Below the pieces are notes generated by a model. That model saw only the letters and a program-made list of their open reading frames with translations. It did no database searches and had not been told where the DNA came from. The position numbers and the translations under genes are program-made. Positions 49,466 through 58,573 of a stretch of DNA of 64,000 bases are shown piece after piece. Within the stretch, counting starts at the first letter, position 1; each line of letters opens with the position of its first letter. The DNA is taken from positions 186,001 to 250,000 of the forward strand of contig JAGTJW010000003.1 in assembly GCA_023657425.1 (NCBI GenBank), in the 5' to 3' direction. This stretch comes from Ideonella sp. WA131b. Its GTDB lineage: Bacteria; Pseudomonadota; Gammaproteobacteria; Burkholderiales; Burkholderiaceae_C.

Positions 49466-49520
49466 CCCACGCAAAGCAGCGCCGCCCGTGGGTGGATGCT
49501 GCCCTCGCGGAACAAGCCAC

Positions 49521-50381
49521 ATGTTCGTCATCATTGGTTGGGTCGTCGTGCTCGGTTGCGTCTTCGGGGTGTTCATCGCCCACGGCGGCAACATGGGTCC
49601 GATCATGAAGGCGCTGCCCTGGGAGATGGCAATGATCGGTGGTGCCACGCTGGGCGCGTTCCTGGTGAACAACCAGATGACCGTGATCAAGGCCACGATC
49701 AGTGGCGCGCGGAGCTGCTTCAAGGGCGGCAAGCACACGAAACAACGCTACATGGAGCTGCTGGCCCTGCTCTACGACGTCTTGCAGAAGGCACGCAAAG
49801 AAGGCCTGTTGTCCATCGAGAAGGACGTCGAGGACCCCGGGAGCTCGCCGCTGTTCCAGAAGTACCCGGCGGTCGGCAACGACCACCACGTCACCGAGTT
49901 CATCACCGACTACCTGCGCATGATGGTGTCGGGCAACCTCAACGCCCACGAGATCGAGTCGCTGATGGACAGCGAGATCGAGACCCACCACCACGAGGCT
50001 CACGCTCCGGTGGCGGCGATCCAGCGCGTGGCCGGCGCACTGCCGGCCTTCGGGATCGTGGCCGCGGTGCTGGGCGTGATCAAGACCATGGGCAGCGTCG
50101 GCCAGCCGCCGGCGGTGCTGGGCGCGATGATCGGCTCCGCCCTCGTCGGCACCTTCCTGGGCATCCTGTTGGCGTACGCCTTTGCCGAGCCTCTGGCGGG
50201 CCTGCTGGAGCAGAAGGTCGAGGAAAGCGGCAAGGAGCTGCAGTGCATCAAGACCACCTTGCTGGCCAGCATGCAGGGATACGCGCCGCAGGTCGCCATC
50301 GAGTTCGGCCGCAAGGTGCTGCTGAGCACCGTGCGCCCGACCTTCAGCGAGCTCGAGGCACACGTGAAGGGAAAGAAGTGA
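49521..50381 (+). CDS. motA: Flagellar motor stator protein MotA
   Basis: A 286-residue stator subunit with four membrane helices. MFVIIGWVVVLGCVFGVFIA is helix 1; the cytoplasmic loop has the charged RYMELLALLYDVLQKARKEG segment that meets FliG; helix 3 carries the conserved ALPAFGIVAAVLGVIKTM with its proline. Together with MotB it forms the proton channel driving rotation. It is separated from motB by 115 bases, mostly a dispersed repeat. Confidence 0.96.
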   Translation: MFVIIGWVVVLGCVFGVFIAHGGNMGPIMKALPWEMAMIGGATLGAFLVNNQMTVIKATISGARSCFKGGKHTKQRYMELLALLYDVLQKARKEGLLSIEKDVEDPGSSPLFQKYPAVGNDHHVTEFITDYLRMMVSGNLNAHEIESLMDSEIETHHHEAHAPVAAIQRVAGALPAFGIVAAVLGVIKTMGSVGQPPAVLGAMIGSALVGTFLGILLAYAFAEPLAGLLEQKVEESGKELQCIKTTLLASMQGYAPQVAIEFGRKVLLSTVRPTFSELEAHVKGKK

Positions 50382-50410
50382 TGCCACGAGCCGCAGCCGA
50401 GGACATGCGC

Positions 50411-50496
50411 GGATCCGGCTTCGCCGGGCCGCTGCATGAGCCCCCTCGGGGGGTGGCGAGGACCGCGGCGCAGCCGCGACCGCAGCCTGGGGGCCC
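50411..50496. repeat. GC-rich dispersed repeat between motA and motB
   Basis: Contains CCGGCTTCGCCGG, CCCCCTCGGGGGG and CCTGGGGGCCC, the inverted counterpart of the element in coxF. It ends directly at the motB ATG, so its last G-run is the only ribosome-binding-site-like sequence for motB. Confidence 0.7.
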
Positions 50497-51462
50497 ATGA
50501 CCATGGCAGGCGACGCCAAGAAGCTGCAGCCCATCATCATCAAGCGCGTCAAGAAGGGCGGTCATGCCGCCCATGGCGGCGCGTGGAAGATCGCCTACGC
50601 CGACTTCGTGACGGCCATGATGGCCTTCTTCCTCCTGATGTGGCTGCTGGGCAGCACGACGGAGGGCGACAAGAAGGGCATTGCCGACTACTTCTCGAGC
50701 CCATTGAAGCTGGCACTGCTGGCCAGCGGCTCGGGAGCCGGCGACTCCGCCCACGTCGTCAAGGGCGGCGGGCAGGACCTCTCGCGCTCCACCGGCCAGG
50801 TCAATCGCGGCGACGTCGACGCACCGAGGGACACCGTCAACCTGCACCAGCTCAAGGCCGAGCAGGCCCGTGCCGAGGCCGTCCGCCTCGAGGACTTGCA
50901 GCGCAAGGTCGGGGAGGCGCTGGCGCGTGACCCGGAGCTCAAGGCTCTGGCGGCGCAGATCAGGATGGAGATGACGGCCGACGGGCTGCGCATCCAAATC
51001 CTCGACGAGGCCGGCCGCCCGATGTTCACCAGCGGCAGCGCCAGCGTCCAGCCCTACATGCGCAAGCTGCTGCAGGCCCTCGGCGGCCTATTGGCCACGG
51101 TGCCCAACAGGCTCACGCTGGAGGGCCATACCGACGCCCAGCCTTTCGTGGGCGGCGATCGTGCTCAGCTGTCCTACGGCAACTGGGAGCTGAGCGCCGA
51201 CCGCGCCAACGCCTCCCGCCGCGAGCTGTTGTCCGGCGGACTGCCCGACGATCAGGTGCTGCGTGTGCAGGGTCTGGCTGCCAGTCACCCGTTCGACCGC
51301 CGCGACCCGCTCTCTCCTGCCAATCGACGCATCAGCATCGTCGTGATGACGCGTGAGGCCGAGGACCGCGTCTTTCGTGGGCCCGAGCCGCCGCAGGCGC
51401 TGGACGCGGCCGCGCCTGCCGCGCCTGAGCCGGCCTCAAGTCCGGACGGCCGAGCCCGATAA
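50497..51462 (+). CDS. motB: Flagellar motor stator protein MotB
   Basis: A 321-residue stator subunit with one N-terminal helix. The proton-binding Asp36 lies in YADFVTAMMAFFLLMWLL, matching Asp32 of E. coli. The C-terminal OmpA-like domain binds peptidoglycan: LTLEGHTDAQPF and LSADRANASRREL. The ATG at 50497 abuts a dispersed repeat; ATG at 50503 is an alternative. The last codons CGA TAA form part of the cheY promoter -10 box. Confidence 0.95.
   Translation: MTMAGDAKKLQPIIIKRVKKGGHAAHGGAWKIAYADFVTAMMAFFLLMWLLGSTTEGDKKGIADYFSSPLKLALLASGSGAGDSAHVVKGGGQDLSRSTGQVNRGDVDAPRDTVNLHQLKAEQARAEAVRLEDLQRKVGEALARDPELKALAAQIRMEMTADGLRIQILDEAGRPMFTSGSASVQPYMRKLLQALGGLLATVPNRLTLEGHTDAQPFVGGDRAQLSYGNWELSADRANASRRELLSGGLPDDQVLRVQGLAASHPFDRRDPLSPANRRISIVVMTREAEDRVFRGPEPPQALDAAAPAAPEPASSPDGRAR
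51436..51462 (+). promoter_or_regulatory. Sigma-28-like promoter of cheY overlapping the motB stop codon
   Basis: TCAAGTCC at 51436, 11 bases, then CCCGATAA at 51455; 7 of 8 -10 bases and 5 of 8 -35 bases match the consensus TAAAGTTT-N11-GCCGATAA. The layout is the same as at motA, with the stop codon of the gene before inside the -10 box. cheY starts 45 bases downstream. Confidence 0.7.
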
Positions 51463-51507
51463 GTCCCGTAGTCTCCCGTTCACAATTTCCCGGTCAAGGC
51501 CCCGCTC

Positions 51508-51903
51508 ATGAACACCACCGACCTGAAGTTCCTCATCGTCGACGACTTCTCCACGATGCGCCGCATCGTCCGCGGGCTGCTCAAGGAAATGGGCTGCAAC
51601 AACGCCGACGAGGCCGAGGACGGCGCCGTGGCCCTGAACATGCTCAAGGGCGGCAAGTACGACTTCGTGGTCTCCGACATCAACATGCCCAACATGAACG
51701 GTTTCGAGCTGCTGAAAGCCGTCAAGGCCGACGATTCTCTGCGCCACATTCCGGTGCTGATGGTCACGGCCGAGGCGCGCAAGGAAGACATCGTGATGGC
51801 GGCGCAAAGCGGCGCCGCGGGCTACATCGTCAAGCCCTTCACCAAGGCCACCCTTGAGGAAAAGCTGCAGAAGATCCTGCAGAAGCTGGCCACCCCCGCC
51901 TGA
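51508..51903 (+). CDS. cheY: Chemotaxis response regulator CheY
   Basis: A 131-residue single receiver domain. The acid pocket is D12, D13 and D57 (SDINMP), with T87 (VTAEA), the aromatic switch Y106 and K109 (VKPF). Numbering matches E. coli CheY, so it is the motor-binding form. It is followed after 40 bases by cheZ, its phosphatase. CheA, CheW, CheR and CheB genes are not in this window. Confidence 0.96.
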   Translation: MNTTDLKFLIVDDFSTMRRIVRGLLKEMGCNNADEAEDGAVALNMLKGGKYDFVVSDINMPNMNGFELLKAVKADDSLRHIPVLMVTAEARKEDIVMAAQSGAAGYIVKPFTKATLEEKLQKILQKLATPA

Positions 51904-51943
51904 CCTTGCCCGCATCCGCCCCCCACACACTGGAGCCAAGAAC

Positions 51944-52576
51944 ATGAAGATGGACGCCGCAGAGCAGCTCAAGCCCGCCGAGGCGCTGGTGGTCTCGCCC
52001 GAGGTCTTCCAACAGATCGGCAGCATCACCCGGCTGCTGCACGACACGATGCAGCAGCTCGGCGTGATGCCCAAACTGCAGATCGCCACCGACGGGCTGC
52101 CCGACGCGCGCAGCCGCCTGAGCTACATCGCATCGAAGACCGCGGAGGCCGCCGACAAGGTGCTGAACTCGGTCGACCGGGCCAAGCTCGAACATGCCGC
52201 CATCAGCGACGCCACGCGCGAGATGGCCCGGGCGATCGTTGCCGACCCCGTCAAGGCCGTGGCCAGTGGCCAGGTGATGAACTTCGTGCACGACGTCGAG
52301 TCGCGCACTGCGGCCATCGACAGCCATCTCACCGACATCATGATGGCCCAGGACTTCCACGACCTGACCGGTCAGGTTGTCGCCAAGGTCGTGGCACTGG
52401 CCAACGATCTCGAGGACAGCCTCGTCAAGCTGCTGGTGCAGGTGGTGCCGCCGGATCAGCGCGACAAGGTCGACCCCAGCGTGCTCAACGGCCCGGTGGT
52501 CAACCCGGCAGGGCGCACCGACGTTGTCAGTGACCAGAGCGAGGTCGACGACCTGCTGGCGAGTCTCGGGTTCTGA
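51944..52576 (+). CDS. cheZ: CheY phosphatase CheZ
   Basis: A 210-residue helical-hairpin protein speeding CheY-P dephosphorylation. The active segment is AQDFHDLTGQVV with D140 and Q144 matching the catalytic Asp and Gln of E. coli CheZ. The C-terminus DDLLASLGF is the tethered CheY-binding helix. The ATG at 51944 follows TGGAGCCAAGAAC. A set of tandem hairpins lies downstream before flhB. Confidence 0.95.
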   Translation: MKMDAAEQLKPAEALVVSPEVFQQIGSITRLLHDTMQQLGVMPKLQIATDGLPDARSRLSYIASKTAEAADKVLNSVDRAKLEHAAISDATREMARAIVADPVKAVASGQVMNFVHDVESRTAAIDSHLTDIMMAQDFHDLTGQVVAKVVALANDLEDSLVKLLVQVVPPDQRDKVDPSVLNGPVVNPAGRTDVVSDQSEVDDLLASLGF

Positions 52577-52610
52577 GCCACCGCGCCGCGCAGGCGGTGC
52601 CCGCCGCCAC

Positions 52611-52688
52611 ACGCCGCACGAGCGGCGTCCAGCCCCCACACGCCGCATAAGCGGCGTCCAGCCCCCACACGCCGCATAAGCGGCGTTT
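52611..52688. repeat. Three tandem 29-bp hairpin repeats between cheZ and flhB
   Basis: Units start at 52611, 52640 and 52669 (the last partial). Each has ACGCCGC, a 4-base loop (ACGA or ATAA) and GCGGCGT, then the spacer CCAGCCCCCAC. Perfect 7-bp stems are repeated with strict 29-bp spacing. No T-run follows. They may act as a structured intergenic element, transcription barrier or mRNA stabiliser ahead of flhB. Confidence 0.85.
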
Positions 52689-52775
52689 GGCCGGCCCTTA
52701 TTCGGCTCAAGCCCTGGCGTCGGGCGGGCACCATGCAAGGGCTCCTGCTCCTCAAAGGGCACGGGGCCTTTGCCC

Positions 52776-53963
52776 ATGACTGACGACGACTCCCAGGACC
52801 GCAGGCTACCCGCGACACAACGCAGGATCGACAAGGCGCGTCGAGAAGGCCAGGTCGCGCGCTCGCGCGACCTTGGGCATCTCGCTGCCCTGGGATTGGG
52901 CATCGCGCTGCTGGCTGCCGCCGGCAGGCTGCTGGCCGAAGCCAGCGGCCGCCTGCTCGAGGCCGGGCTGCGCTTTGACGCTCGCCAACTCGCCCGGCCC
53001 GCGGCCATGGTGGAGCACCTGGCTGCCCAGGGCCTGCAGATGATGGTGCTGCTGGCGCCGGTGTTCGTGATCACACTGCTGGCGGCCCTGGCGGCGGGCG
53101 TGCTTTCAGGGGGCTGGAACTTCACGCTGAAGGCTCTGGAGCCCACCTGGGACAAGGTCAGTCCCTGGGCGGGATTGAAGCGCCTGGTCTCGCTCATGCA
53201 GCTCACCACCACCCTCAAGGCCTGCCTGCTGGCGCTGGTGCTGGGCGCGGTGGGCGCGATCTACCTCGGCCAGCACTGGATGCAGCACGCCGCATTGCTG
53301 GCGCTGCCGCTGCCGGCGGCCTTGGTCGAGAGCGGCCGGCTCTTGATGGGCGGCCTGATGCTGATGCTGGTGGTGCTTGTGCTGTTCGCCCTGGTCGACG
53401 TGCCGCTGCAGCGCCAACTGCTGCTGCGCAGGCTGCGCATGAGCGTCGAGGAGATGAAGAAGGAATACAAGGAGGTCGAGGGCAACGCGGAAGTCAAGGC
53501 CAGGTTGAAGCTCAAGATGCGCGAGCTCGCCAGCCGGCGCATGCTGGGTGCCGTGCCGCGTGCCGACCTCGTGGTGATGAACCCCACGCACTTTGCGGTG
53601 GCGCTGAAGTACGACGAGGCCACCATGGGTGCGCCGCGGGTGGTGGCCAAGGGCGCCGACCTGCTGGCTTTGCGAATCCGCGACATGGCCCGCGACGCGC
53701 GTGTGCCGGTGCTGCATGCGCCACCCCTGGCACGGGCCCTGTACGCGCACTGCGAGATCGATGCCGAGGTGCCGGCTCGCCTGTTCACCGCAGTGGCGCA
53801 AGTGCTGGCCTGGGTGTATCAGGTTCGCGACGCCCATCTGCGGCCGGACGCGACCGGGCGGGCGACCACCCAGCCGGCTCCGGTGCCCGAGGTGCCGGCC
53901 GACATGGACCCGCTGAACGCGGCGGCTGACGGCACCCGCCGCACCGAGGACCCGCCGCTGTGA
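52776..53963 (+). CDS. flhB: Flagellar export gate protein FlhB
   Basis: A 395-residue export-apparatus protein that switches substrate from rod-hook to filament class. Four membrane helices lie within about residues 30-215. The autocleavage site NPTH is at residues 269-272, identical to the E. coli position, with cleavage after the Asn. The C-terminal 45 residues are Pro/Thr-rich. Start at ATG 52776 rather than the TTG two codons upstream. Its stop overlaps the flhA GTG. Confidence 0.95.
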   Translation: MTDDDSQDRRLPATQRRIDKARREGQVARSRDLGHLAALGLGIALLAAAGRLLAEASGRLLEAGLRFDARQLARPAAMVEHLAAQGLQMMVLLAPVFVITLLAALAAGVLSGGWNFTLKALEPTWDKVSPWAGLKRLVSLMQLTTTLKACLLALVLGAVGAIYLGQHWMQHAALLALPLPAALVESGRLLMGGLMLMLVVLVLFALVDVPLQRQLLLRRLRMSVEEMKKEYKEVEGNAEVKARLKLKMRELASRRMLGAVPRADLVVMNPTHFAVALKYDEATMGAPRVVAKGADLLALRIRDMARDARVPVLHAPPLARALYAHCEIDAEVPARLFTAVAQVLAWVYQVRDAHLRPDATGRATTQPAPVPEVPADMDPLNAAADGTRRTEDPPL

Positions 53964-56089
53964 ACAGACTGACGCAACAGCTCAACACCTGGTTCGGCGG
54001 CGCTCGCGCCGGTGCCGTCAAGCAGCTCGTGCTGCCGGTCTTCATCATCATGATGCTGGCAATGATGGTGCTGCCGCTGCCGGGCTTCTTGCTCGACCTG
54101 CTGTTCACCTTCAACATTGCGCTGGCGCTGGTGGTCATCATGATCTCGGCACGGATGGTGAAGCCGCTGGACTTCAGCGCGCTGCCCAACGTTCTGATGC
54201 TGACCACGCTTCTGCGGCTGAGCCTGAACGTGGCCTCCACCCGGTTGGTCCTGATGGAGGGCCACACCGGCCCCGGCGCCGCGGGCCAGGTCATCGAGGC
54301 CTTCGGCCACTTCATCATCGGTGGCAACTTCGCGGTCGGCCTGATCGTGTTCGCAATCCTGGTGACCATCAACTTCGTCGTCGTCACCAAGGGCGCCGAG
54401 CGCATCGCCGAGGTCGGCGCGCGCTTCGCACTCGACGCCATGCCCGGCAAGCAGATGGCCATTGACGCCGACCTCAACGCCGGCGTCATTGACGAGAAGA
54501 TGGCGCGTCAGCGCCGCGCCGAAGTGGCCGAGGAGGCCGACTTCTTCGGCAGCATGGACGGCGCCAGCAAGTACGTGCGCGGCGATGCGATGGCGGGGCT
54601 GCTGATCCTGTTCATCACTGTCGTTGGTGGCTTCATCATCGGCATGGCCAGCCACGGCATGGGTGCGGGCGAAGCGGCCCAGGCCTACGTGACGCTGGCC
54701 GTGGGCGACGCACTGGTGGCGCAAATCCCGGCGCTGCTCATCAGCGTGGCCAGCGCCATGGTGGTGTCGCGCGTCGGCAAGGAAGCCGACATCGGCACCC
54801 AGATCCGCGGCCAGGTGTTCGACTCACCCCCGGCCCTTGGTGTGGCCGCTGGTATCGTGGGCCTGCTGGGGTTGGTACCTGGCATGCCGCATCTGGTTTT
54901 CCTGCTCGTGGCCGGCGGCCTGGGCCTGCTGGCCTGGCAGCTCGACAAGGCCCGGCGACGCGCCGCCCAGGCGCCCGAGCAGGCCGGCCCCGGCGAGCTG
55001 CAGCCGGCCTCCACCGAGGCCACCTGGGACGACCTCACGCCTGTGGACACTCTCGGCCTCGAGGTCGGCTACCGGCTCATCGCGCTGGTGGACAAGGCGC
55101 GCGCCACCGCGGGCAGCGACCTGCTCGGACGCATCAAGGGCGTGCGCAAGAAATTCGCGCAGGACGTCGGCTTCCTGCCGCCGCCGGTGCACATCCGCGA
55201 CAACCTCGTCGATCTCAAGCCCGGCATGTACCGCGTGACCCTGCGCGGCGCCGTGGTGGGTGAAGGCGAGGCCCTCCCGGGCCAGTGGCTGGCCATCAAC
55301 CCCGGCGGTGCCACGCTGTCGCTGCCCGGCCAGCGCACCACCGACCCTGCCTTCGGCCTGCCTGCGGTGTGGATCGAGGAGCGCCACAGGGAGAACGCCC
55401 AAATGGCGGGGTTTACGGTGGTTGATTGCGCCACCGTCGTGGCAACCCACCTCTCACACTTGATGCAAGTGAACGCGGCCCGACTGCTGGGCCGTGTCGA
55501 GACGCAGAACCTCGTCGAACACGTCACCAAGCTCGCGCCCAAACTCATCGAAGACGTCGTGCCCAAGATGGTCGGGATCGCCACTCTCCAACGCGTACTC
55601 CAGCTGCTGCTGGAGGAGGGCGTTCACATCCGCGACATGCGCTCCATCGTCGAGTGCCTGGCCGAGCATGCCGCCACCGTGACGGACGCCGTCGAGCTGG
55701 CGCGCCGCATCCGCGTGCATCTGGCGCCGGCCATCGTGCAGCAGATCTACGGCGCCACGCGCGAACTTGACGTCATTGCGCTGGAGCCCGAGCTCGAACG
55801 GCTCGTTGCGCAGGCGCTGGGCAGCCCGCACGGCTCCGCGCTGGACCCCGGCGTGGCCGACACGCTCACGCGCAGCGCCGCCGACACCGCCAAGCGCCAG
55901 GAAGACCTCGGCCTGCCGGCCTGTCTGCTGGTGCCGGACCTCATCCGCGCGCCGCTGGCGCGGCTGCTCAAGCGTGCAGCCCCGCGCCTCAAGGTGCTGG
56001 GCCACAGCGAGATACCTGAAACCCACTCGATCCGCATCGGATCGATCATCGGCCACCGCCCGCTCGGCCAACTCGGATCAGCGACATGA
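53960..56089 (+). CDS. flhA: Flagellar export gate protein FlhA
   Basis: A 709-residue membrane protein forming the nonameric export gate. The N-terminal half has about eight helices; the cytoplasmic FHIPEP loop region includes RLSLNVASTRLVLMEGH and GERIAEVGARFALDAMPGKQ. The C-terminal half (from about 350) is the chaperone-docking domain. The start is a GTG overlapping the flhB stop (GTGA). It overlaps flhF by four bases, so flhB-flhA-flhF are translated as one unit. Confidence 0.96.
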   Translation: MNRLTQQLNTWFGGARAGAVKQLVLPVFIIMMLAMMVLPLPGFLLDLLFTFNIALALVVIMISARMVKPLDFSALPNVLMLTTLLRLSLNVASTRLVLMEGHTGPGAAGQVIEAFGHFIIGGNFAVGLIVFAILVTINFVVVTKGAERIAEVGARFALDAMPGKQMAIDADLNAGVIDEKMARQRRAEVAEEADFFGSMDGASKYVRGDAMAGLLILFITVVGGFIIGMASHGMGAGEAAQAYVTLAVGDALVAQIPALLISVASAMVVSRVGKEADIGTQIRGQVFDSPPALGVAAGIVGLLGLVPGMPHLVFLLVAGGLGLLAWQLDKARRRAAQAPEQAGPGELQPASTEATWDDLTPVDTLGLEVGYRLIALVDKARATAGSDLLGRIKGVRKKFAQDVGFLPPPVHIRDNLVDLKPGMYRVTLRGAVVGEGEALPGQWLAINPGGATLSLPGQRTTDPAFGLPAVWIEERHRENAQMAGFTVVDCATVVATHLSHLMQVNAARLLGRVETQNLVEHVTKLAPKLIEDVVPKMVGIATLQRVLQLLLEEGVHIRDMRSIVECLAEHAATVTDAVELARRIRVHLAPAIVQQIYGATRELDVIALEPELERLVAQALGSPHGSALDPGVADTLTRSAADTAKRQEDLGLPACLLVPDLIRAPLARLLKRAAPRLKVLGHSEIPETHSIRIGSIIGHRPLGQLGSAT

Positions 56090-57720
56090 ACGTCAAGCGA
56101 TTCACCGCCCGCACCTCGCGCGACGCGCTGACCCTGGTGCGCCAGGCCTTCGGCGACGACGCCGTCGTCATGAGCACCCGCCCCTGCGCCGAGGGCGTGG
56201 AAGTGTTGGCGATGGCGCCAGAGAGCATCCAGCAGCTGGAGCGTGTGCGGGCTGGTGCCGAGTCGGTGCGCGCCCAGCCGCTGGTTTCGGCTGCTTCGGC
56301 GGCGCATGCCGCCTCCCCGGTGCGCGGCCTGGAGCGCCAGGAACCGGCCTTCGACATTGACGGTCCCACGGGCCCGCGCGACGAGGTCGAGCGCGACGTG
56401 GCGCAGCTGCAGATGAGCACGCTGAGCTTCCAGGACTACGTGCGCCAGCGCATGCTCAGGCGCCGGCAGGCCGAGTTGACGGCCGACGCCGCCGGCGCCG
56501 AGGCCAACGCGGCTGATCCCATGCCGTCGAGCCCGGGTGTAAGCCCGATTGCCGCCGCGCGCAGCCGCCTGGCCGCCGCGCGCGCCGCACGGGAAGCAGC
56601 GGGCCCAGGCGCTGACCCGCTGGCCGGTCGCGACGTGCCGGTGCTGCGCGAGGCACTGTCGGAGCCTCGCCGCGAGGGGGCGGGCCAGCCACTGGCGGCC
56701 GCGGCCCCGATCCTGCTCAGCGGCGTGGCCGCTCCGCTGCCGCTGCCGCCGGCGGCCACGCGCGCCGAGCAGGAGGCCATGATGGGTGAGCTCCGGTCGA
56801 TGCGCGGGCTCATCGAGCAGCGCTTCGGGGCTTTGGCCTTCATGGAGAAGCTGCAGCGCCATCCGCGGCAGGCCCACTTGTCGCAGCGGCTGCTCGACGC
56901 CGGGTTCTCGCCGGCCTTGATCCGCCAGCTGGTGCACAAGCTGCCGGCCGACCTGGAAGAGGCCACGTGGTCTGCCGGCGTGCTGGAGCGCAATCTCTTG
57001 ACGGCCGAGCGCGAACCGGCGCTCGAAGACGCGGGCGGCGTGTTCGCGCTCGTCGGGGCCACCGGCGTGGGCAAGACCACCTCGACCGCGAAGCTGGCCG
57101 CGGCCTTCGCAGCGCGCCACGGCGCCGCGGAGCTGGGCCTGGTGACGCTGGACGCCTACCGCGTGGGGGCACAGGAGCAGCTGCGCACTTACGGCCGCAT
57201 CCTCGGCGTGCCGGTCCACACGGCCCACGACCGCGCCTCGCTCGACGATCTGCTGGAGCTGCTGTCCGCCAAGCGCATGGTGCTGATCGACACAGCCGGC
57301 ATGGCGCAGCGCGACAGCCGCACGCGGGATCTGCTCGAGATGGTGTCGCACCGCTCCATACAGAAGCTGCTGGTGGTGAACGCCTCGGCCCAGGGCGAGA
57401 CCATCGAGGACCAGATCGCCGGCTATGCCGCCACGAACCCGGCCACGCACTGCCGCGGCGTGGTGCTTTCGAAGATCGACGAGGCCGTCAAGCTGGGCCC
57501 TGCCCTCGACGCGATGATCCGCCACCGCCTGAAGGTGCTGGCCGTGGCCAACGGCCAGCGCGTGCCCGAGGACTGGCACCGGCTGTCGGCCAACGCGCTG
57601 GTGCAGCGGGCGCTGAAGGCCGCCCCAGCCGCGGCCTGGCGGCTCGACGCGCAGGACGTCAGCCTCATCTTTGCCGGCATGCCGGCAGCCCAGGGCAACG
57701 CGGCTGGGCTCCAGGCCTGA
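56086..57720 (+). CDS. flhF: Flagellar SRP-like GTPase FlhF
   Basis: A 544-residue GTPase that places the flagellum at the cell pole. The N-terminus MNVKRFTARTSRDALTLVRQ is the B domain; a long Ala/Pro-rich linker (about 100-235) is unlike its neighbours but common in FlhF. The NG domain has G1 GATGVGKTTSTAK near residue 324, LDAYRVGAQEQLRTYGRILG, and G3 LIDTAGMAQRD, with VLSKIDEAVKLG as G4. It implies polar flagellation. The putative activator FlhG-like protein follows after 29 bases. Confidence 0.95.
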   Translation: MNVKRFTARTSRDALTLVRQAFGDDAVVMSTRPCAEGVEVLAMAPESIQQLERVRAGAESVRAQPLVSAASAAHAASPVRGLERQEPAFDIDGPTGPRDEVERDVAQLQMSTLSFQDYVRQRMLRRRQAELTADAAGAEANAADPMPSSPGVSPIAAARSRLAAARAAREAAGPGADPLAGRDVPVLREALSEPRREGAGQPLAAAAPILLSGVAAPLPLPPAATRAEQEAMMGELRSMRGLIEQRFGALAFMEKLQRHPRQAHLSQRLLDAGFSPALIRQLVHKLPADLEEATWSAGVLERNLLTAEREPALEDAGGVFALVGATGVGKTTSTAKLAAAFAARHGAAELGLVTLDAYRVGAQEQLRTYGRILGVPVHTAHDRASLDDLLELLSAKRMVLIDTAGMAQRDSRTRDLLEMVSHRSIQKLLVVNASAQGETIEDQIAGYAATNPATHCRGVVLSKIDEAVKLGPALDAMIRHRLKVLAVANGQRVPEDWHRLSANALVQRALKAAPAAAWRLDAQDVSLIFAGMPAAQGNAAGLQA

Positions 57721-57749
57721 ACGCGGCCACACCCAAGCGAGTCCCGGCC

Positions 57750-58559
57750 ATGCCCGACTTTTACCCTTCATCCAGCCCGGCGCCGCTGGACCAGGCCGAC
57801 GGCCTGCGTCGACTGTTCGGTGGCCGCCGCCGTGCCGTGTTGCCACTGGTGGCCGATCCGCACGTCGGCTTCGGTGGCGTGGTGCTCGATCGGCTTGCGC
57901 AGGCGCTGGCGGCGCAGGGTCGCAACGTGCTGGTGGTCGACGCCGCCACTGGCAGCCCGCCGCCGGCCGAGTTGGCAGCCGTCGACCTGGCGTTGTGCAT
58001 CGAGACGCTGGCGCCACGCGTGGCCTACCTGGCGGCTGGCGGTCTGACTTCGGCCTATGTGGACACACGAGGCTGTGCCGACGCACTGATCGACGCCGTC
58101 CAGCGCGCGCACCCTGCCGCCGACGTGGTGCTGCTGCACGCGGATGCGTCCGATCTGGCCCGCATCCTCAAGCGCCGTGCCGCGCGGCCTGTGCTGCTGG
58201 GGGCCGACCACCCAGACAGCATCAAGCACGCCTACGCCGGAGCCAAGCTGCTCGCCACGCGCTGCGGCCTGTTCACCTTTGACCTGCTGTTGGCGATGCC
58301 GGCGCGCTCGCCGCGCGCGACGGCAATCGTCCAGAGCCTCGCCGGGTGCGCCGAGACCTTTCTCGGCGCGCTGCTTGTGCATCACGCGCGCATCGACCCG
58401 GCAGGGAACACCGCCGCGCATGGCCCTGGCGCGGACGACGAGCTTGCCCGGCTGCTGGCCGCGCAGCTGGCACTCGATGAGGGCGGCTTCGTGCCGCTCG
58501 CCGCGAACCCCCCAATCCCTTCCGCCGCCGGCGCGCGCCATGCTGCCGGCCAATGCTAG
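57750..58559 (+). CDS. FlhG-like MinD-family protein lacking the P-loop
   Basis: A 269-residue protein between flhF and fliA, where FlhG (FleN/YlxH) is normally encoded. It keeps the N-terminal DQADGLRRL motif (residues 14-22), which in FlhG activates FlhF GTPase, and a MinD-like layout with GRNVLVVDAATGSP. The Walker A segment, KGGxGKT in MinD/FlhG, is replaced by ADPHVGFGGVV at about residues 35-45, with no Lys, so ATP binding and hydrolysis are probably lost. It likely still regulates FlhF but not by the usual ATPase cycle. Confidence 0.78.
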   Translation: MPDFYPSSSPAPLDQADGLRRLFGGRRRAVLPLVADPHVGFGGVVLDRLAQALAAQGRNVLVVDAATGSPPPAELAAVDLALCIETLAPRVAYLAAGGLTSAYVDTRGCADALIDAVQRAHPAADVVLLHADASDLARILKRRAARPVLLGADHPDSIKHAYAGAKLLATRCGLFTFDLLLAMPARSPRATAIVQSLAGCAETFLGALLVHHARIDPAGNTAAHGPGADDELARLLAAQLALDEGGFVPLAANPPIPSAAGARHAAGQC

Positions 58560-58573
58560 AGGCCACACCGACC

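Noticed and set aside
52611..52688. CRISPR-like array of three repeats
   Set aside because: The spacers are identical and only 11 bases long, there are three units and no cas genes. These are tandem hairpins, not CRISPR.
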